A DNA stretch of 64,000 nt from JBMNQH01 sp050944035 (GTDB lineage Bacteria; Bacillota; Clostridia; Oscillospirales; Oscillospiraceae), in NCBI GenBank assembly GCA_050944035.1, contig JBMNQH010000002.1:1-64000 (forward strand), given 5' to 3'. The translations under genes and the position numbers were made by a program. Shown piece after piece: positions 35,381-43,141 of this stretch. A model generated the notes under the pieces. It ran no database searches. It was not told the origin of the DNA and was given only the letters and a program-made list of their open reading frames with translations. How positions within the stretch are numbered: the first letter of the stretch is position 1; each line of letters begins with the position of its first letter.

Positions 35381-35986
35381 ATGACCAGAGAAGAGGAAGC
35401 CACGTTGATCCGTCGCATTCGTGACGGAGACTCCGACGCCTTTGAACCGCTGGTCCTGGAATATCAAACATCCATCTATCACCTGGCACACCGTATGGTC
35501 AACGATCCACAGGACGCTACCGATCTGACGCAGGAAATTTTTCTTCAGGCTTATCGCGGTCTGGCATCCTTTCGCGGGGAAAGTAAATTTTCTGTCTGGC
35601 TTTATCGTCTGGCCTGTAACCGCTGCACCGATTTTCTCCGAAAACAGCATCCCACAGTTTCTCTTACTACAGAAGATGAAATGGAGGATTCCACAGAATG
35701 GGAGATTCCGGATCTGCGTTTTTCTCCGGAGCACGCATTGGAACAGAAAGAACTGCGGGTTGCTATCCAAACTGGTTTGCAGCAGCTCTCTTCTGCGGAA
35801 CGAGAGATTTTGATGTTGCGGGAATTTAACGGCTGTTCCTATGAAGAGATTGCAGAAATTTTGTCTTTGGAACCCGGCACAGTTCGCTCGCGCATTCATC
35901 GCGCCCGCAAAAAACTTTGCGCCTTTCTGGTCAAAGACGGGAACTTTTCCGGTAATTTTCCGTCTCAGAAACAGAGGGGGGTGTGA
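35381..35986 (+). CDS. ECF-type RNA polymerase sigma factor
   Basis: Extracytoplasmic-function sigma factor of 201 residues. Region 2 reads YHLAHRMVNDPQDATDLTQE, then LQAYRGLASFRG. Region 4 is LQQLSSAEREILMLREFNGC, then SYEEIAEILSLEPGTVRSRI. It resembles the SigW group. The next gene, 3 bases downstream, is a membrane-bound zf-HC2 anti-sigma factor that should hold it inactive until an envelope signal arrives. The unusual feature is its direct attachment to tRNA-modification and DNA-repair genes upstream. Confidence 0.93.
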   Translation: MTREEEATLIRRIRDGDSDAFEPLVLEYQTSIYHLAHRMVNDPQDATDLTQEIFLQAYRGLASFRGESKFSVWLYRLACNRCTDFLRKQHPTVSLTTEDEMEDSTEWEIPDLRFSPEHALEQKELRVAIQTGLQQLSSAEREILMLREFNGCSYEEIAEILSLEPGTVRSRIHRARKKLCAFLVKDGNFSGNFPSQKQRGV

Positions 35987-35989
35987 GAT

Positions 35990-36862
35990 TTGCGCACTTG
36001 TGAAATCTATCAGGAACAGATTAGCCGCATGATTGACGGTGACTTACCGGAAGCAGAGCGGACGGAACTGCTTGTCCATCTGGAGCAGTGTGCGCACTGC
36101 CGCAGTGCCTATGCAGCGTTCTCTGTAATCTCCTCTCAATTGGCGGAACCGGACACTCCATCCGTCGATCTCTCCCCGGAAATCATGGCACAGATTCGGC
36201 AGGAAACAGCGCCCAAAACCGCCAAGCCTCCACGCCGTTGCTTTTCTCCCCTGCGGTTTGCCGGACTTGCAGCGGGTCTTGTTCTCATTTTGTTTGCTGC
36301 TTCCCGCCTTCCTATCTGGAATGCACCTGATTTCGGAACAGCCGAACCGCAAGAGACCACTACGGCATCCAGCGATCAGAGTGCGGTATCCGTTGAATCA
36401 GCCTACGATCCCCGTACAAGGGAATCTTCTACGGATGTTGCAACAGATGAAGCGGATACTGAAACAAGCGATATGAACGACACCGCCAAAGCCGATTCTG
36501 AACAGACTGTCGATCTTGCACCAGCCGACCAGCTCTTTCAAGCACTGTCTGACTTCTATACAACCTATACTGGGGATTCAGAAGCCGCACAATGGATCAC
36601 AGTACTGATGCAGCTTTGTCCCTACGCTTCTGTTTCGACGATTGAGGCTCCGGAGATTTATGACTCCGTTCCGGATCTTGAGAAACAGATTGTATCAGAT
36701 TATGGCACCGTCTGTCTCGTCCGTCTATGGCAAACCGACAACACATGGACAGTTTCCGTTGCTTTATACGACAAATATTTTGCACTGCAAATCGACTGTA
36801 CAGCGATCAAACAGGCGGTGCCTTCCACCTATGCCTGGATTTTAAACGATCTTTCCAAATAA
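35990..36862 (+). CDS. Membrane anti-sigma factor with zf-HC2 domain
   Basis: Protein of 290 residues, TTG start preceded by AGAGGGGGGTG. The N-terminal zinc-binding anti-sigma domain shows HLEQCAHC (H-x3-C-x2-C). A transmembrane helix follows at about 86-103 (FAGLAAGLVLILFAASRLP). The outer part has a Ser/Thr/Asp-rich linker (about 105-175) and a folded C-terminal domain of unknown type (YTTYTGDSEAAQWITVLMQ onward). It pairs with the adjacent sigma factor; release probably needs regulated proteolysis, as in related systems. Confidence 0.88.
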   Translation: MRTCEIYQEQISRMIDGDLPEAERTELLVHLEQCAHCRSAYAAFSVISSQLAEPDTPSVDLSPEIMAQIRQETAPKTAKPPRRCFSPLRFAGLAAGLVLILFAASRLPIWNAPDFGTAEPQETTTASSDQSAVSVESAYDPRTRESSTDVATDEADTETSDMNDTAKADSEQTVDLAPADQLFQALSDFYTTYTGDSEAAQWITVLMQLCPYASVSTIEAPEIYDSVPDLEKQIVSDYGTVCLVRLWQTDNTWTVSVALYDKYFALQIDCTAIKQAVPSTYAWILNDLSK

Positions 36863-36867
36863 TTCCC

Positions 36868-36889
36868 TGTGATTTCATATGAAATCACA
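36868..36889. repeat. 22-bp perfect palindrome upstream of rex
   Basis: TGTGATTTCAT followed by its exact complement, with no spacer, directly after the anti-sigma gene and about 75 bp upstream of the rex -35 box. It has no T-run. It does not fit the usual 18-bp Rex site spacing (TTGTGA-N6-TCACAA), though its ends (TGTGA...TCACA) are suggestive. Confidence 0.6.
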
Positions 36890-36943
36890 AAATTGTTCGT
36901 AGTTTATACACCATTTTCCCGATTTTGTGGAATAGCTGTTCTC

Positions 36944-36972
36944 TTGAATATCAAAACGCATCGTGTTATAAT
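36944..36972 (+). promoter_or_regulatory. rex promoter
   Basis: TTGAAT (36944-36949), 17-bp spacer, TATAAT (36967-36972). A GTGG...CCAC element lies between it and the start codon. Confidence 0.75.
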
Positions 36973-37037
36973 AATGAAAAATTTCTATTTTGTGGTCTTG
37001 TTCCACTATAAATTCCAAGCAGGAGATTTATGTAAGA

Positions 37038-37691
37038 ATGAAGCGATCGAAAGTTTCGCCCAATGTCATACGCCGCCTTCCCCGTTATCTTCGCTACCTT
37101 GATGAGCTTTCCAGCCGTGGCGTTGAACGGATTTCCTCCAAAGAGCTCAGCAACCAGATGAAGTTGACGCCCTCTCAGATCCGTCAGGATTTCAGTTGTT
37201 TTGGAGAATTCGGTCAGCAGGGATATGGGTACAATATCGCCAATTTGCGCGACGCGATTTCCAATATTCTGGGCATGAACCGGCAATATTCCGTCGTTCT
37301 CGTCGGCGTCGGAAATCTGGGTCACGCCATTGTGGGGAACTTTAATTTTTCAAAGCGCGGGTTCCGTCTCCTCGGTGCATTTGATGTTTCCCCTGCTCTA
37401 GTCGGTTCCGCAATTGCTGATACACAGATTTTTCATGCAGATACGCTGCCTGCATTTCTGGCAGAGCATCACGTGGATATTGTGGTTCTTACCGTTCCCA
37501 AACGCATTGCAAATGCAGTTGCCACGATGGTTGTAAAAAATGGTGTGAAAGCCATTTGGAATTTTACAGATATTGAACTGGACGTCAAAAATTCTGACGT
37601 GCTTGTCGAGGACATTCATTTTTCTGACAGTCTCCTCTCCCTCAGCTATTATCTGACAGAAGCCGCCGAGGCCGAGGAAACAGAAGATTGA
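37038..37691 (+). CDS. rex: Redox-sensing repressor Rex
   Basis: NADH/NAD+-responsive repressor of 217 residues. The N-terminal winged helix opens KVSPNVIRRLPRYLRYLDEL with the recognition helix in LTPSQIRQDFSCFGEFG. The Rossmann domain carries VLVGVGNLGHAI and the conserved NFTDIEL. It represses fermentation and reductase genes when NAD+ is high. The start at ATG 37038 (AGGAGA 12 bases upstream) fits homologues. It is transcribed from its own promoter. Confidence 0.96.
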   Translation: MKRSKVSPNVIRRLPRYLRYLDELSSRGVERISSKELSNQMKLTPSQIRQDFSCFGEFGQQGYGYNIANLRDAISNILGMNRQYSVVLVGVGNLGHAIVGNFNFSKRGFRLLGAFDVSPALVGSAIADTQIFHADTLPAFLAEHHVDIVVLTVPKRIANAVATMVVKNGVKAIWNFTDIELDVKNSDVLVEDIHFSDSLLSLSYYLTEAAEAEETED

Positions 37692-37723
37692 TTTCCTCTT
37701 CCAAATAAATCAGATTGCTGTCA

Positions 37724-37753
37724 GACGGTGTCCACATGGGCGCCGTCATTTTT
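37724..37753 (+). terminator. Terminator after rex
   Basis: GACGGTG pairs with CGCCGTC, with an inner CCA/TGG stem, followed by ATTTTTC. Confidence 0.65.
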
Positions 37754-37783
37754 CTTGAATTACTTCTATAAGGAGAATACCTT

Positions 37784-39154
37784 ATGTCTGATACCATTGC
37801 CGCCATCGCCACCGGATCCCAGATTTCTGCCATCGGCATCGTTCGTCTGAGCGGCGACCATACGCTTCCGATTATTGACGCTGTATTTCGTCCCAAAAAC
37901 GGAAAACGGATGTCCGACTCCGCCGACCGCACGCTGGTTTTTGGCGACCTTCTCGATTCAAACGGTGCAATGCTTGACATCTGTCTCTGCACCATCAGTC
38001 ACGGCCCACACAGTTATACCGGCGAGGATACCGCCGAATTGCAGTGTCACGGCTCCCCGGTTGTCCTGCGTGAAGCACTGGAAGCCCTGTTTGCCGCCGG
38101 CGCAAGACAGGCATTGGCCGGAGAATTTACCAAACGCGCCTTCCTAAATGGCCGGCTTGATTTAACGCAGTCCGAGGCGGTTATCGACCTCATCGACGCT
38201 GAAACCGCCGAAGCTGCACGCAACGCCGCCGGGCAGTTGGGTGGCGCCATCCTGCGAAAAACGGATCGTATTTACAACAATCTTGTTGACATTGTCTCAC
38301 ACTATCACGCCGTTCTGGACTATCCGGATGAGGAAATAGATGAATTTGAGCTGCAAAATTACAGTGGCACGCTGGAACACGCCGCCGGAGAGCTGCGGCA
38401 GCTTCTGAAAAGCTTTGAGCGCGGCAGCATCCTGCAAAGCGGTCTTCCCTCGGCCATCATCGGCCGTCCCAATGCTGGCAAATCCTCGCTGCTCAACGCT
38501 CTGCTCGGCTATGACCGTGCCATTGTCACGGACATTCCCGGCACCACGCGGGACACAATTGAGGAAAAAATCCGGCTCGGCGGTCTGCTGCTGCGACTGT
38601 CCGATACGGCTGGATTGCGCAGTACCGACAACGTTGTGGAAAAAATTGGCGTTGATCGGGCAGTCAGTGCGGCACAAACGGCCAAACTGGTTCTCGCTGT
38701 CTTTGACGGCTCCCAGCCGTTTACCGAAGAAGATCGAACGGTTGTGGAAATCGCAGCGGCCTGTCCCCACGCCATTGCAATCGTAAACAAATCCGATCTG
38801 ACGCAGAAACTGGACCTTGCACAGCTGGAAGAGCGCTTTGATATCATTTGTCATATTTCAGCCAAAGAAAAGCTGGGGTTTGCAGCCCTGGACGCTGCCG
38901 TTACGTCGCTGTTCCCGCCCTGCGATACCGCAGAGGCTGGAGAAATTCTAACCAATGCCCGCCATGCCGATGCAGTCAGCAGAGCGCTCACGGCCATCGA
39001 AGCCTGTATCCGCTCCATGCAGTACGGCATCACACCGGACGCTGTGCTCACCGAAGCCGAGGACGCCATGGCAGCACTGGGAGAGCTTACCGGACGCACA
39101 GTGCGCGAAGATGTAACCCACCGCATTTTTGAACGCTTCTGTGTGGGAAAATGA
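37784..39154 (+). CDS. mnmE: tRNA modification GTPase MnmE
   Basis: Protein of 456 residues that with MnmG modifies U34 of tRNA. The N-terminal folate-binding domain starts DTIAAIATGSQISAIGIVRL; the helical domain is interrupted by a G domain with IIGRPNAGKSSLLN (P-loop), DIPGTTRD (switch) and NKSD. The C-terminal FCVGK carries the conserved Cys. AAGGAG precedes the ATG. mnmG is not adjacent, unlike the common mnmE-mnmG pairing. Confidence 0.97.
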   Translation: MSDTIAAIATGSQISAIGIVRLSGDHTLPIIDAVFRPKNGKRMSDSADRTLVFGDLLDSNGAMLDICLCTISHGPHSYTGEDTAELQCHGSPVVLREALEALFAAGARQALAGEFTKRAFLNGRLDLTQSEAVIDLIDAETAEAARNAAGQLGGAILRKTDRIYNNLVDIVSHYHAVLDYPDEEIDEFELQNYSGTLEHAAGELRQLLKSFERGSILQSGLPSAIIGRPNAGKSSLLNALLGYDRAIVTDIPGTTRDTIEEKIRLGGLLLRLSDTAGLRSTDNVVEKIGVDRAVSAAQTAKLVLAVFDGSQPFTEEDRTVVEIAAACPHAIAIVNKSDLTQKLDLAQLEERFDIICHISAKEKLGFAALDAAVTSLFPPCDTAEAGEILTNARHADAVSRALTAIEACIRSMQYGITPDAVLTEAEDAMAALGELTGRTVREDVTHRIFERFCVGK

Positions 39155-39307
39155 GTAAAACCATGTAACGGATGAGCATTTCGCACAATACTCGTTTGAC
39201 TGTGCCTGCGCTGAATGTACAAATTTTCGAGAAGGCACAAGTTTCTCTTTGCGTGGAAATTTTGAATTGTGATAAAATACAATTACAAAATAAGGAGGTA
39301 CACGCAA

Positions 39308-39547
39308 ATGTACAGAGTCAAGTCTGCCTACCTACAGCAGACCTTGCATTTTCTTTTGAAAGAGGATCTGGATCACGACCTTGCTGTCCGCACCGTTCAG
39401 GAAGAGTATGCACCCTATAAAGCAAAATTGGACCACGCCAATATGAAATATCAGATTCTGGAAGAATTGACCCAGCCCGACGGTTCGATCGTTGTCAAGC
39501 TGAAAAAGCAATATAACAACAATGATATCGGTGATTATCTGCGCTGA
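39308..39547 (+). CDS. Small conserved-looking protein of unknown function
   Basis: A 79-residue acidic/basic mixed protein (MYRVKSAYLQQTLHFLLKED...) with a perfect AAGGAGGT ribosome site 8 bases before the ATG, and a clean terminator after it. No signal peptide, membrane helix or known motif. I do not recognise the family. Its strong ribosome site and dedicated terminator support a real gene. Confidence 0.75.
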   Translation: MYRVKSAYLQQTLHFLLKEDLDHDLAVRTVQEEYAPYKAKLDHANMKYQILEELTQPDGSIVVKLKKQYNNNDIGDYLR

Positions 39548-39553
39548 TACCAC

Positions 39554-39588
39554 AAACGCCGCTGTAGTTTTTACAGCGGCGTTTCTTT
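39554..39588 (+). terminator. Terminator after the 79-residue protein gene
   Basis: 13-bp stem AAACGCCGCTGTA with a 5-base loop, then TTTCTTT. Confidence 0.9.
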
Positions 39589-39616
39589 ATTTAACACGTC
39601 CCCCATTCCCGCGCCC

Positions 39617-39645
39617 TTGCGCTTGTTTTGGGGAAATGGTATGAT
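39617..39645 (+). promoter_or_regulatory. Promoter of the amidohydrolase gene
   Basis: TTGCGC (39617-39622), 17-bp spacer, TATGAT (39640-39645). Confidence 0.6.
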
Positions 39646-39698
39646 ATTCACATACGCAAAGATTCTGATCTAAATAGAAAAACAGGAGATACTATACA

Positions 39699-40967
39699 AT
39701 GATTCGATTTTACAATGGCAGACTGCTGACCATGGTGGATGGTGTACAGATTACAGATGGTGAACTCTGGACGGACGGCAACACCATCTGTCACGTCGGC
39801 CCTGCCCCGGAAGAAAAACCGGTTTTTGAGCGGGAAATCAACTTACAGGGCAATCTGTTAATGCCGGGCTTTAAAGATGCACATGCCCATTCAGCAATGA
39901 CCTTTCTGCGCTCCTATGCGGATGATCTGCCTCTACAGAACTGGCTGTTTGACAAAGTTTTTCCGATGGAGGACAAACTGACACCAGAACAGGTATACAC
40001 AATGACCAAAATTGCCATCCTGGAATATCTCAGCAGCGGCATCACTTCCTGCTTTGATATGTACATCCACCCGGAACACTACGTACAGGCAAACATCGAC
40101 GCCGGATTCCGAACCGTACTTTGCGGCGGTTTCAGTGACGGTGCCAAGCCCATGGAATGGCAGGAGGAGTATTTCAAAAAATTCAACGCAATCGATCCGA
40201 AAATCAGTTTCCGCCTTGGTTTTCATGCAGAATATACAATCGGCATGGAACGTCTGCAATACCTGTCCGATCTGGCGCATCGGTACCAGCAGCCCGTGTT
40301 TACCCACAGCTCTGAGACAGCAGCTGAAGTCGCCGGCTGTATTGAACGGCATGGCACAACGCCCACTGTCTTTTTTGAAAGTCTTGGTCTGTTTGATTAC
40401 GGCGGCGGCGGATTCCACTGCACACATATGAGCGAGGCAGATTTGGAGATTATGCAGCGGCGCGGCCTGTGGGCCATCACAAATCCCGGCTCCAACGCCA
40501 AACTCGCCAGCGGCATTGCGCCGATTACCCGTATGATGGCAGACGGCATCCCGCTCGCGATCGGAACAGACGGGGCAGCCAGCAACAATGCGTTGGATAT
40601 GTTCCGCGAGATGTATCTGGTCAGTGTTCTGCAAAAGCTTGCACAAAACGATGCGGCGGCCTGCGACGCCCGTGACGTGCTGCGGATAGCAACCGTAGGC
40701 GGTGCCCATGCGATGGGCCTGGAGAATTGCGACGTTCTCGCCCCCGGCAAACAGGCCGACCTGATTGTCATCGATCTGATGCGCCCCAATATGCAGCCAC
40801 TCCACAACATCGCCAAAAACCTGGTCTACAGCGGTTCCAAGGAAAACGTAAAACTGACCATGGTGGCCGGGACTATTTTATACGAGAACGGTGAATTCTT
40901 TATTGGAGAAGAACCGGGCAAACTCTATGAGACGGCCAATCGCATGATCGCAGAACTGACACGATAA
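39699..40967 (+). CDS. Amidohydrolase (SAH/MTA deaminase-like)
   Basis: Metal-dependent deaminase/hydrolase of 422 residues. The TIM barrel carries HAHS (metal), FHAEYT and THSSET (later His positions) and GTDGAASNNALDMF (catalytic Asp). These fit the ATZ/TRZ-MtaD branch that deaminates S-adenosylhomocysteine, methylthioadenosine or similar purines. ACAGGAGA precedes the ATG. The PHP phosphoesterase gene follows by 26 bases, so the two probably share a transcript. Specific substrate is not decidable from sequence. Confidence 0.88.
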   Translation: MIRFYNGRLLTMVDGVQITDGELWTDGNTICHVGPAPEEKPVFEREINLQGNLLMPGFKDAHAHSAMTFLRSYADDLPLQNWLFDKVFPMEDKLTPEQVYTMTKIAILEYLSSGITSCFDMYIHPEHYVQANIDAGFRTVLCGGFSDGAKPMEWQEEYFKKFNAIDPKISFRLGFHAEYTIGMERLQYLSDLAHRYQQPVFTHSSETAAEVAGCIERHGTTPTVFFESLGLFDYGGGGFHCTHMSEADLEIMQRRGLWAITNPGSNAKLASGIAPITRMMADGIPLAIGTDGAASNNALDMFREMYLVSVLQKLAQNDAAACDARDVLRIATVGGAHAMGLENCDVLAPGKQADLIVIDLMRPNMQPLHNIAKNLVYSGSKENVKLTMVAGTILYENGEFFIGEEPGKLYETANRMIAELTR

Positions 40968-40993
40968 GACCAGAAAACAAAGGAGCATCAACA

Positions 40994-41854
40994 ATGGCCA
41001 TTGATCTGCATGTGCATACTGCCGCCTCGGATGGAACCGACGCACCGCGTGACGTTGTCACTCTGGCAAAGCGGCTTGGTCTGACCGCCATTGCTATCAC
41101 CGATCACGATACCGTTTCCGGTGTGAAAGAAGCCTGTCTGGCAGGCGAATCGCTTGGTCTGGAGGTTGTACCGGGCATTGAGCTGTCCGCTGAATTTGTG
41201 GGACAGGAAGTGCATATTCTCGGATATTTTCTTGACATCCACAGCCCCAGCTTACAGGCCTGCATGGCACAATTGCAAGCGGATCGTGTTGCCCGCAACC
41301 GCCGAATGATAGCGGCAATGGAGCAAGACGGATTACCGATATCCTTCTCGGCCCTACAGGCACGTTACCCGGAAGATACGGTGCTTGGCCGGGCGCACAT
41401 TGGAAGCTGGCTGATCGAACAGGGGCTCTGTGCGGATATGAAAACTGCATTCGCGCGGTATTTGAACAGAAGCAGTCCCTATTATGTGCAACGCAAATAT
41501 CTAACTGTCTCACAGGCCGCTGCGGCCATCCGGCAGGCGGGTGGACTGCCCGTACTTGCCCATCCAATGCTGTATGATTACGATATGTCAACCATGCGGA
41601 CGCTGTTTTCCTTGATTACAGAGGAACAGTTTGTCGGTGCCGAGGTCTACTACGCAACATACTCCACGGAGGAAATGCAAACATCCGCAAAATTGACACA
41701 GGAGTTTCATCTGATCGCAACGGGCGGCAGCGACTACCACGGCAGCCGGAAACCCGATATTCAACTGGGAATCGGAAAAGGAAACCTTTCCGTTCCTGTA
41801 TCTGTGCTGGAATCGTTAAAGCGTCAAAAAGAGCATGAAAAAATGCGCCTGTAA
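40994..41854 (+). CDS. PHP-domain phosphoesterase (RNase AM/YciV-like)
   Basis: Protein of 286 residues with the PHP metal sites DLHVHTAASDG, AITDHDTV, GIELSAEF and HPMLYDYD, and a C-terminal GSDYHG. It matches the stand-alone PHP family whose characterised members are 5'-3' exonucleases on short RNAs or 3',5'-nucleotide bisphosphate phosphatases. AAAGGAG lies upstream. Its last codons form the left arm of the terminator at 41841-41870. Confidence 0.9.
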   Translation: MAIDLHVHTAASDGTDAPRDVVTLAKRLGLTAIAITDHDTVSGVKEACLAGESLGLEVVPGIELSAEFVGQEVHILGYFLDIHSPSLQACMAQLQADRVARNRRMIAAMEQDGLPISFSALQARYPEDTVLGRAHIGSWLIEQGLCADMKTAFARYLNRSSPYYVQRKYLTVSQAAAAIRQAGGLPVLAHPMLYDYDMSTMRTLFSLITEEQFVGAEVYYATYSTEEMQTSAKLTQEFHLIATGGSDYHGSRKPDIQLGIGKGNLSVPVSVLESLKRQKEHEKMRL

Positions 41855-41870
41855 AAACAGGCGCATTTTT
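41841..41870 (+). terminator. Terminator overlapping the PHP gene stop
   Basis: 11-bp stem AAATGCGCCTG, 6-base loop, T-run of five; it also faces the end of the convergent tRNA operon. Confidence 0.9.
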
Positions 41871-41871
41871 A

Positions 41872-41948
41872 TGGTGGAGACTGGCGGGCTCGAACCGCCG
41901 ACCTCATGCGTGTGAAGCATGCGCTCTAACCAGCTGAGCTAAGCCTCC
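41872..41948 (-). tRNA. tRNA-Val (anticodon CAC)
   Basis: Acceptor GGAGGCT / AGTCTCC, anticodon loop TTCACAC on CATGC/GCATG, T arm GGCGGTTCGAGCCCGCC, encoded ACCA. Third of a three-tRNA minus-strand operon. Confidence 0.96.
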
Positions 41949-41989
41949 CTATGAAAATAGAGACTAGACCACTGTCTAATCTCTATTTG

Positions 41990-42064
41990 TGGTGACCCGT
42001 ACGGGACTCGAACCCATGTTACCGCCGTGAAAGGGCGGTGTCTTAACCACTTGACCAACGGGCC
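41990..42064 (-). tRNA. tRNA-Glu (anticodon TTC)
   Basis: Acceptor GGCCCGT / ACGGGTC, anticodon loop CTTTCAC on CCGCC/GGCGG, encoded ACCA. Middle gene of the tRNA operon. Confidence 0.97.
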
Positions 42065-42069
42065 TTATT

Positions 42070-42146
42070 TGGTAGCGGCAACTGGATTTGAACCAGTGAC
42101 ACTCCGGGTATGAACCGAATGCTCTAGCCAGCTGAGCTATGCCGCC
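42070..42146 (-). tRNA. tRNA-Met, elongator type (anticodon CAT)
   Basis: Acceptor GGCGGCA / TGCCGCT-type pairing, anticodon loop TTCATAC on TTCGG/CCGGA, encoded ACCA. It lacks the three G-C pairs of an initiator anticodon stem. A CAT tRNA later modified to read ATA cannot be excluded by eye. Confidence 0.9.
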
Positions 42147-42180
42147 TTATTTGCCTTCGGTTTCCCGACCAGCGAGGTTT

Positions 42181-42209
42181 ATTATATTGGAAACAGAGTC
42201 GTTTGTCAA
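42181..42209 (-). promoter_or_regulatory. Consensus promoter of the tRNA operon
   Basis: Minus strand TTGACA (42209-42204), 17-bp spacer, TATAAT (42186-42181): exact consensus, about 35 bp before tRNA-Met. Confidence 0.9.
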
Positions 42210-42260
42210 TACTTTTTTCTGTATTATTTTCAACTTTTTCGACGTACTTCCCTTTCAGGA

Positions 42261-42286
42261 TTCTCCCCCTTATATAAGGGGGAGAA
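42261..42286 (-). terminator. Hairpin after the M23 peptidase gene
   Basis: 26-base perfect palindrome with arms TTCTCCCCCTTAT, six bases after the stop codon. Little T-run; also insulates the tRNA promoter. Confidence 0.6.
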
Positions 42287-42291
42287 TCAGG

Positions 42292-43044
42292 TTATCTGGG
42301 TGGCAAATACGTGCAGGGATCAATCGCTGCACCATCCTGTGCCATTGCTAGGTGCAAGTGGTTGACTTCCCCGGCCTCACAGAGCGCCGTTGTACCAACC
42401 GCACCAATCACATCGCCGGCAGAAACCGTGTCGCCTTCGTTGACAGTCGGTACTTCTGCCAGGTTGGAGTAGGTACTGGTCAAACCGCCGCCATGGCTGA
42501 CCACAACCGTGGTACCATACAGATCATCGTTATAAACACGTTCTACGGTTCCACTTGCAACCGCATGTACCTGTTCACCCAGTTCTGCACACACATCAAT
42601 GCCTTCATGGGTTCTCCAATCTGCCATGGTCCGGTTATAGACCAGTGCATCCATAGAGAACGTATTTTCGACCGCACCGTTACAGGGCCAGACAAACTGA
42701 TCTGTGGTTTCCTCTACGGTTGTCTCTACAGCCTCTGATTCCGCGATGGTTTCCTCCGCTGCATCGACATCCGAGTCCTCGGTCATAGAAGCCGTTTCTG
42801 TTTCCGTGGATTCCACGTTAGCGGATTCCAAATCCGCTGTCTCCTCTTCTTCGGTGATTGCGGCATCGGTGGAAACTTCCGGCGTAGAGAGTGTGATATC
42901 CGTACTGGGTTCCGTCTCTGGCTCCCCATGGAACAGAATCCACGCAGAACAGCCGATCACCGCAATGCACAGAAGCAAAACGATGTAAAAACCTTTTCCG
43001 GTGAAAAACGCTTCCATACCTTCCGCAAAGCTCTTCTTTTTCAT
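42292..43044 (-). CDS. Membrane-anchored M23-family peptidase
   Basis: Protein of 250 residues. A short cytoplasmic start leads to a transmembrane helix (about 17-37), then a Thr/Glu/Ser-rich acidic linker (about 40-115) and a LytM/M23 domain with the zinc ligands RTHEGIDV (His, Asp) and NHLHLAMAQDG (HxH). It should cut or bind peptidoglycan peptides outside the membrane; all visible ligands are intact, so activity is plausible. In Firmicutes similar proteins partner with sporulation or division machinery, but nothing nearby shows which. Monocistronic. Confidence 0.9.
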   Translation of the reverse strand: MKKKSFAEGMEAFFTGKGFYIVLLLCIAVIGCSAWILFHGEPETEPSTDITLSTPEVSTDAAITEEEETADLESANVESTETETASMTEDSDVDAAEETIAESEAVETTVEETTDQFVWPCNGAVENTFSMDALVYNRTMADWRTHEGIDVCAELGEQVHAVASGTVERVYNDDLYGTTVVVSHGGGLTSTYSNLAEVPTVNEGDTVSAGDVIGAVGTTALCEAGEVNHLHLAMAQDGAAIDPCTYLPPR

Positions 43045-43063
43045 GGTATTACCTCCGAACTAA

Positions 43064-43108
43064 AAATGGGGTTTACATCGGATAGTGTTTCCGTCGTAAA
43101 CCCCATTT
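43064..43108 (-). terminator. Terminator of the glycolytic operon
   Basis: 13-bp perfect stem AAATGGGGTTTAC with a 19-base loop, about 35 bases after the enolase stop. On the minus strand only a weak T-run follows, and the M23 promoter must lie in or just after it. Confidence 0.55.
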
Positions 43109-43141
43109 ATACGATTTTGGAGGATTTATTTTCCGCTTTTG

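Noticed and set aside
34316..35899. 527-codon minus-strand frame opposite exonuclease III, dus and the sigma factor
   Set aside because: Complete overlap with three well-identified genes, Cys/Phe/Arg-rich shadow composition and no ribosome site.
36868..36889. Palindrome as a standard Rex operator
   Set aside because: Rex sites have two half-sites separated by about 6 bases within 18 bp; this is a 22-bp uninterrupted palindrome, so it is listed only as unexplained.
41872..42146. tRNA cluster as an attachment site for the integrase
   Set aside because: No partial tRNA duplicate or direct repeat is visible nearby and the recombinase is 40 kb away.
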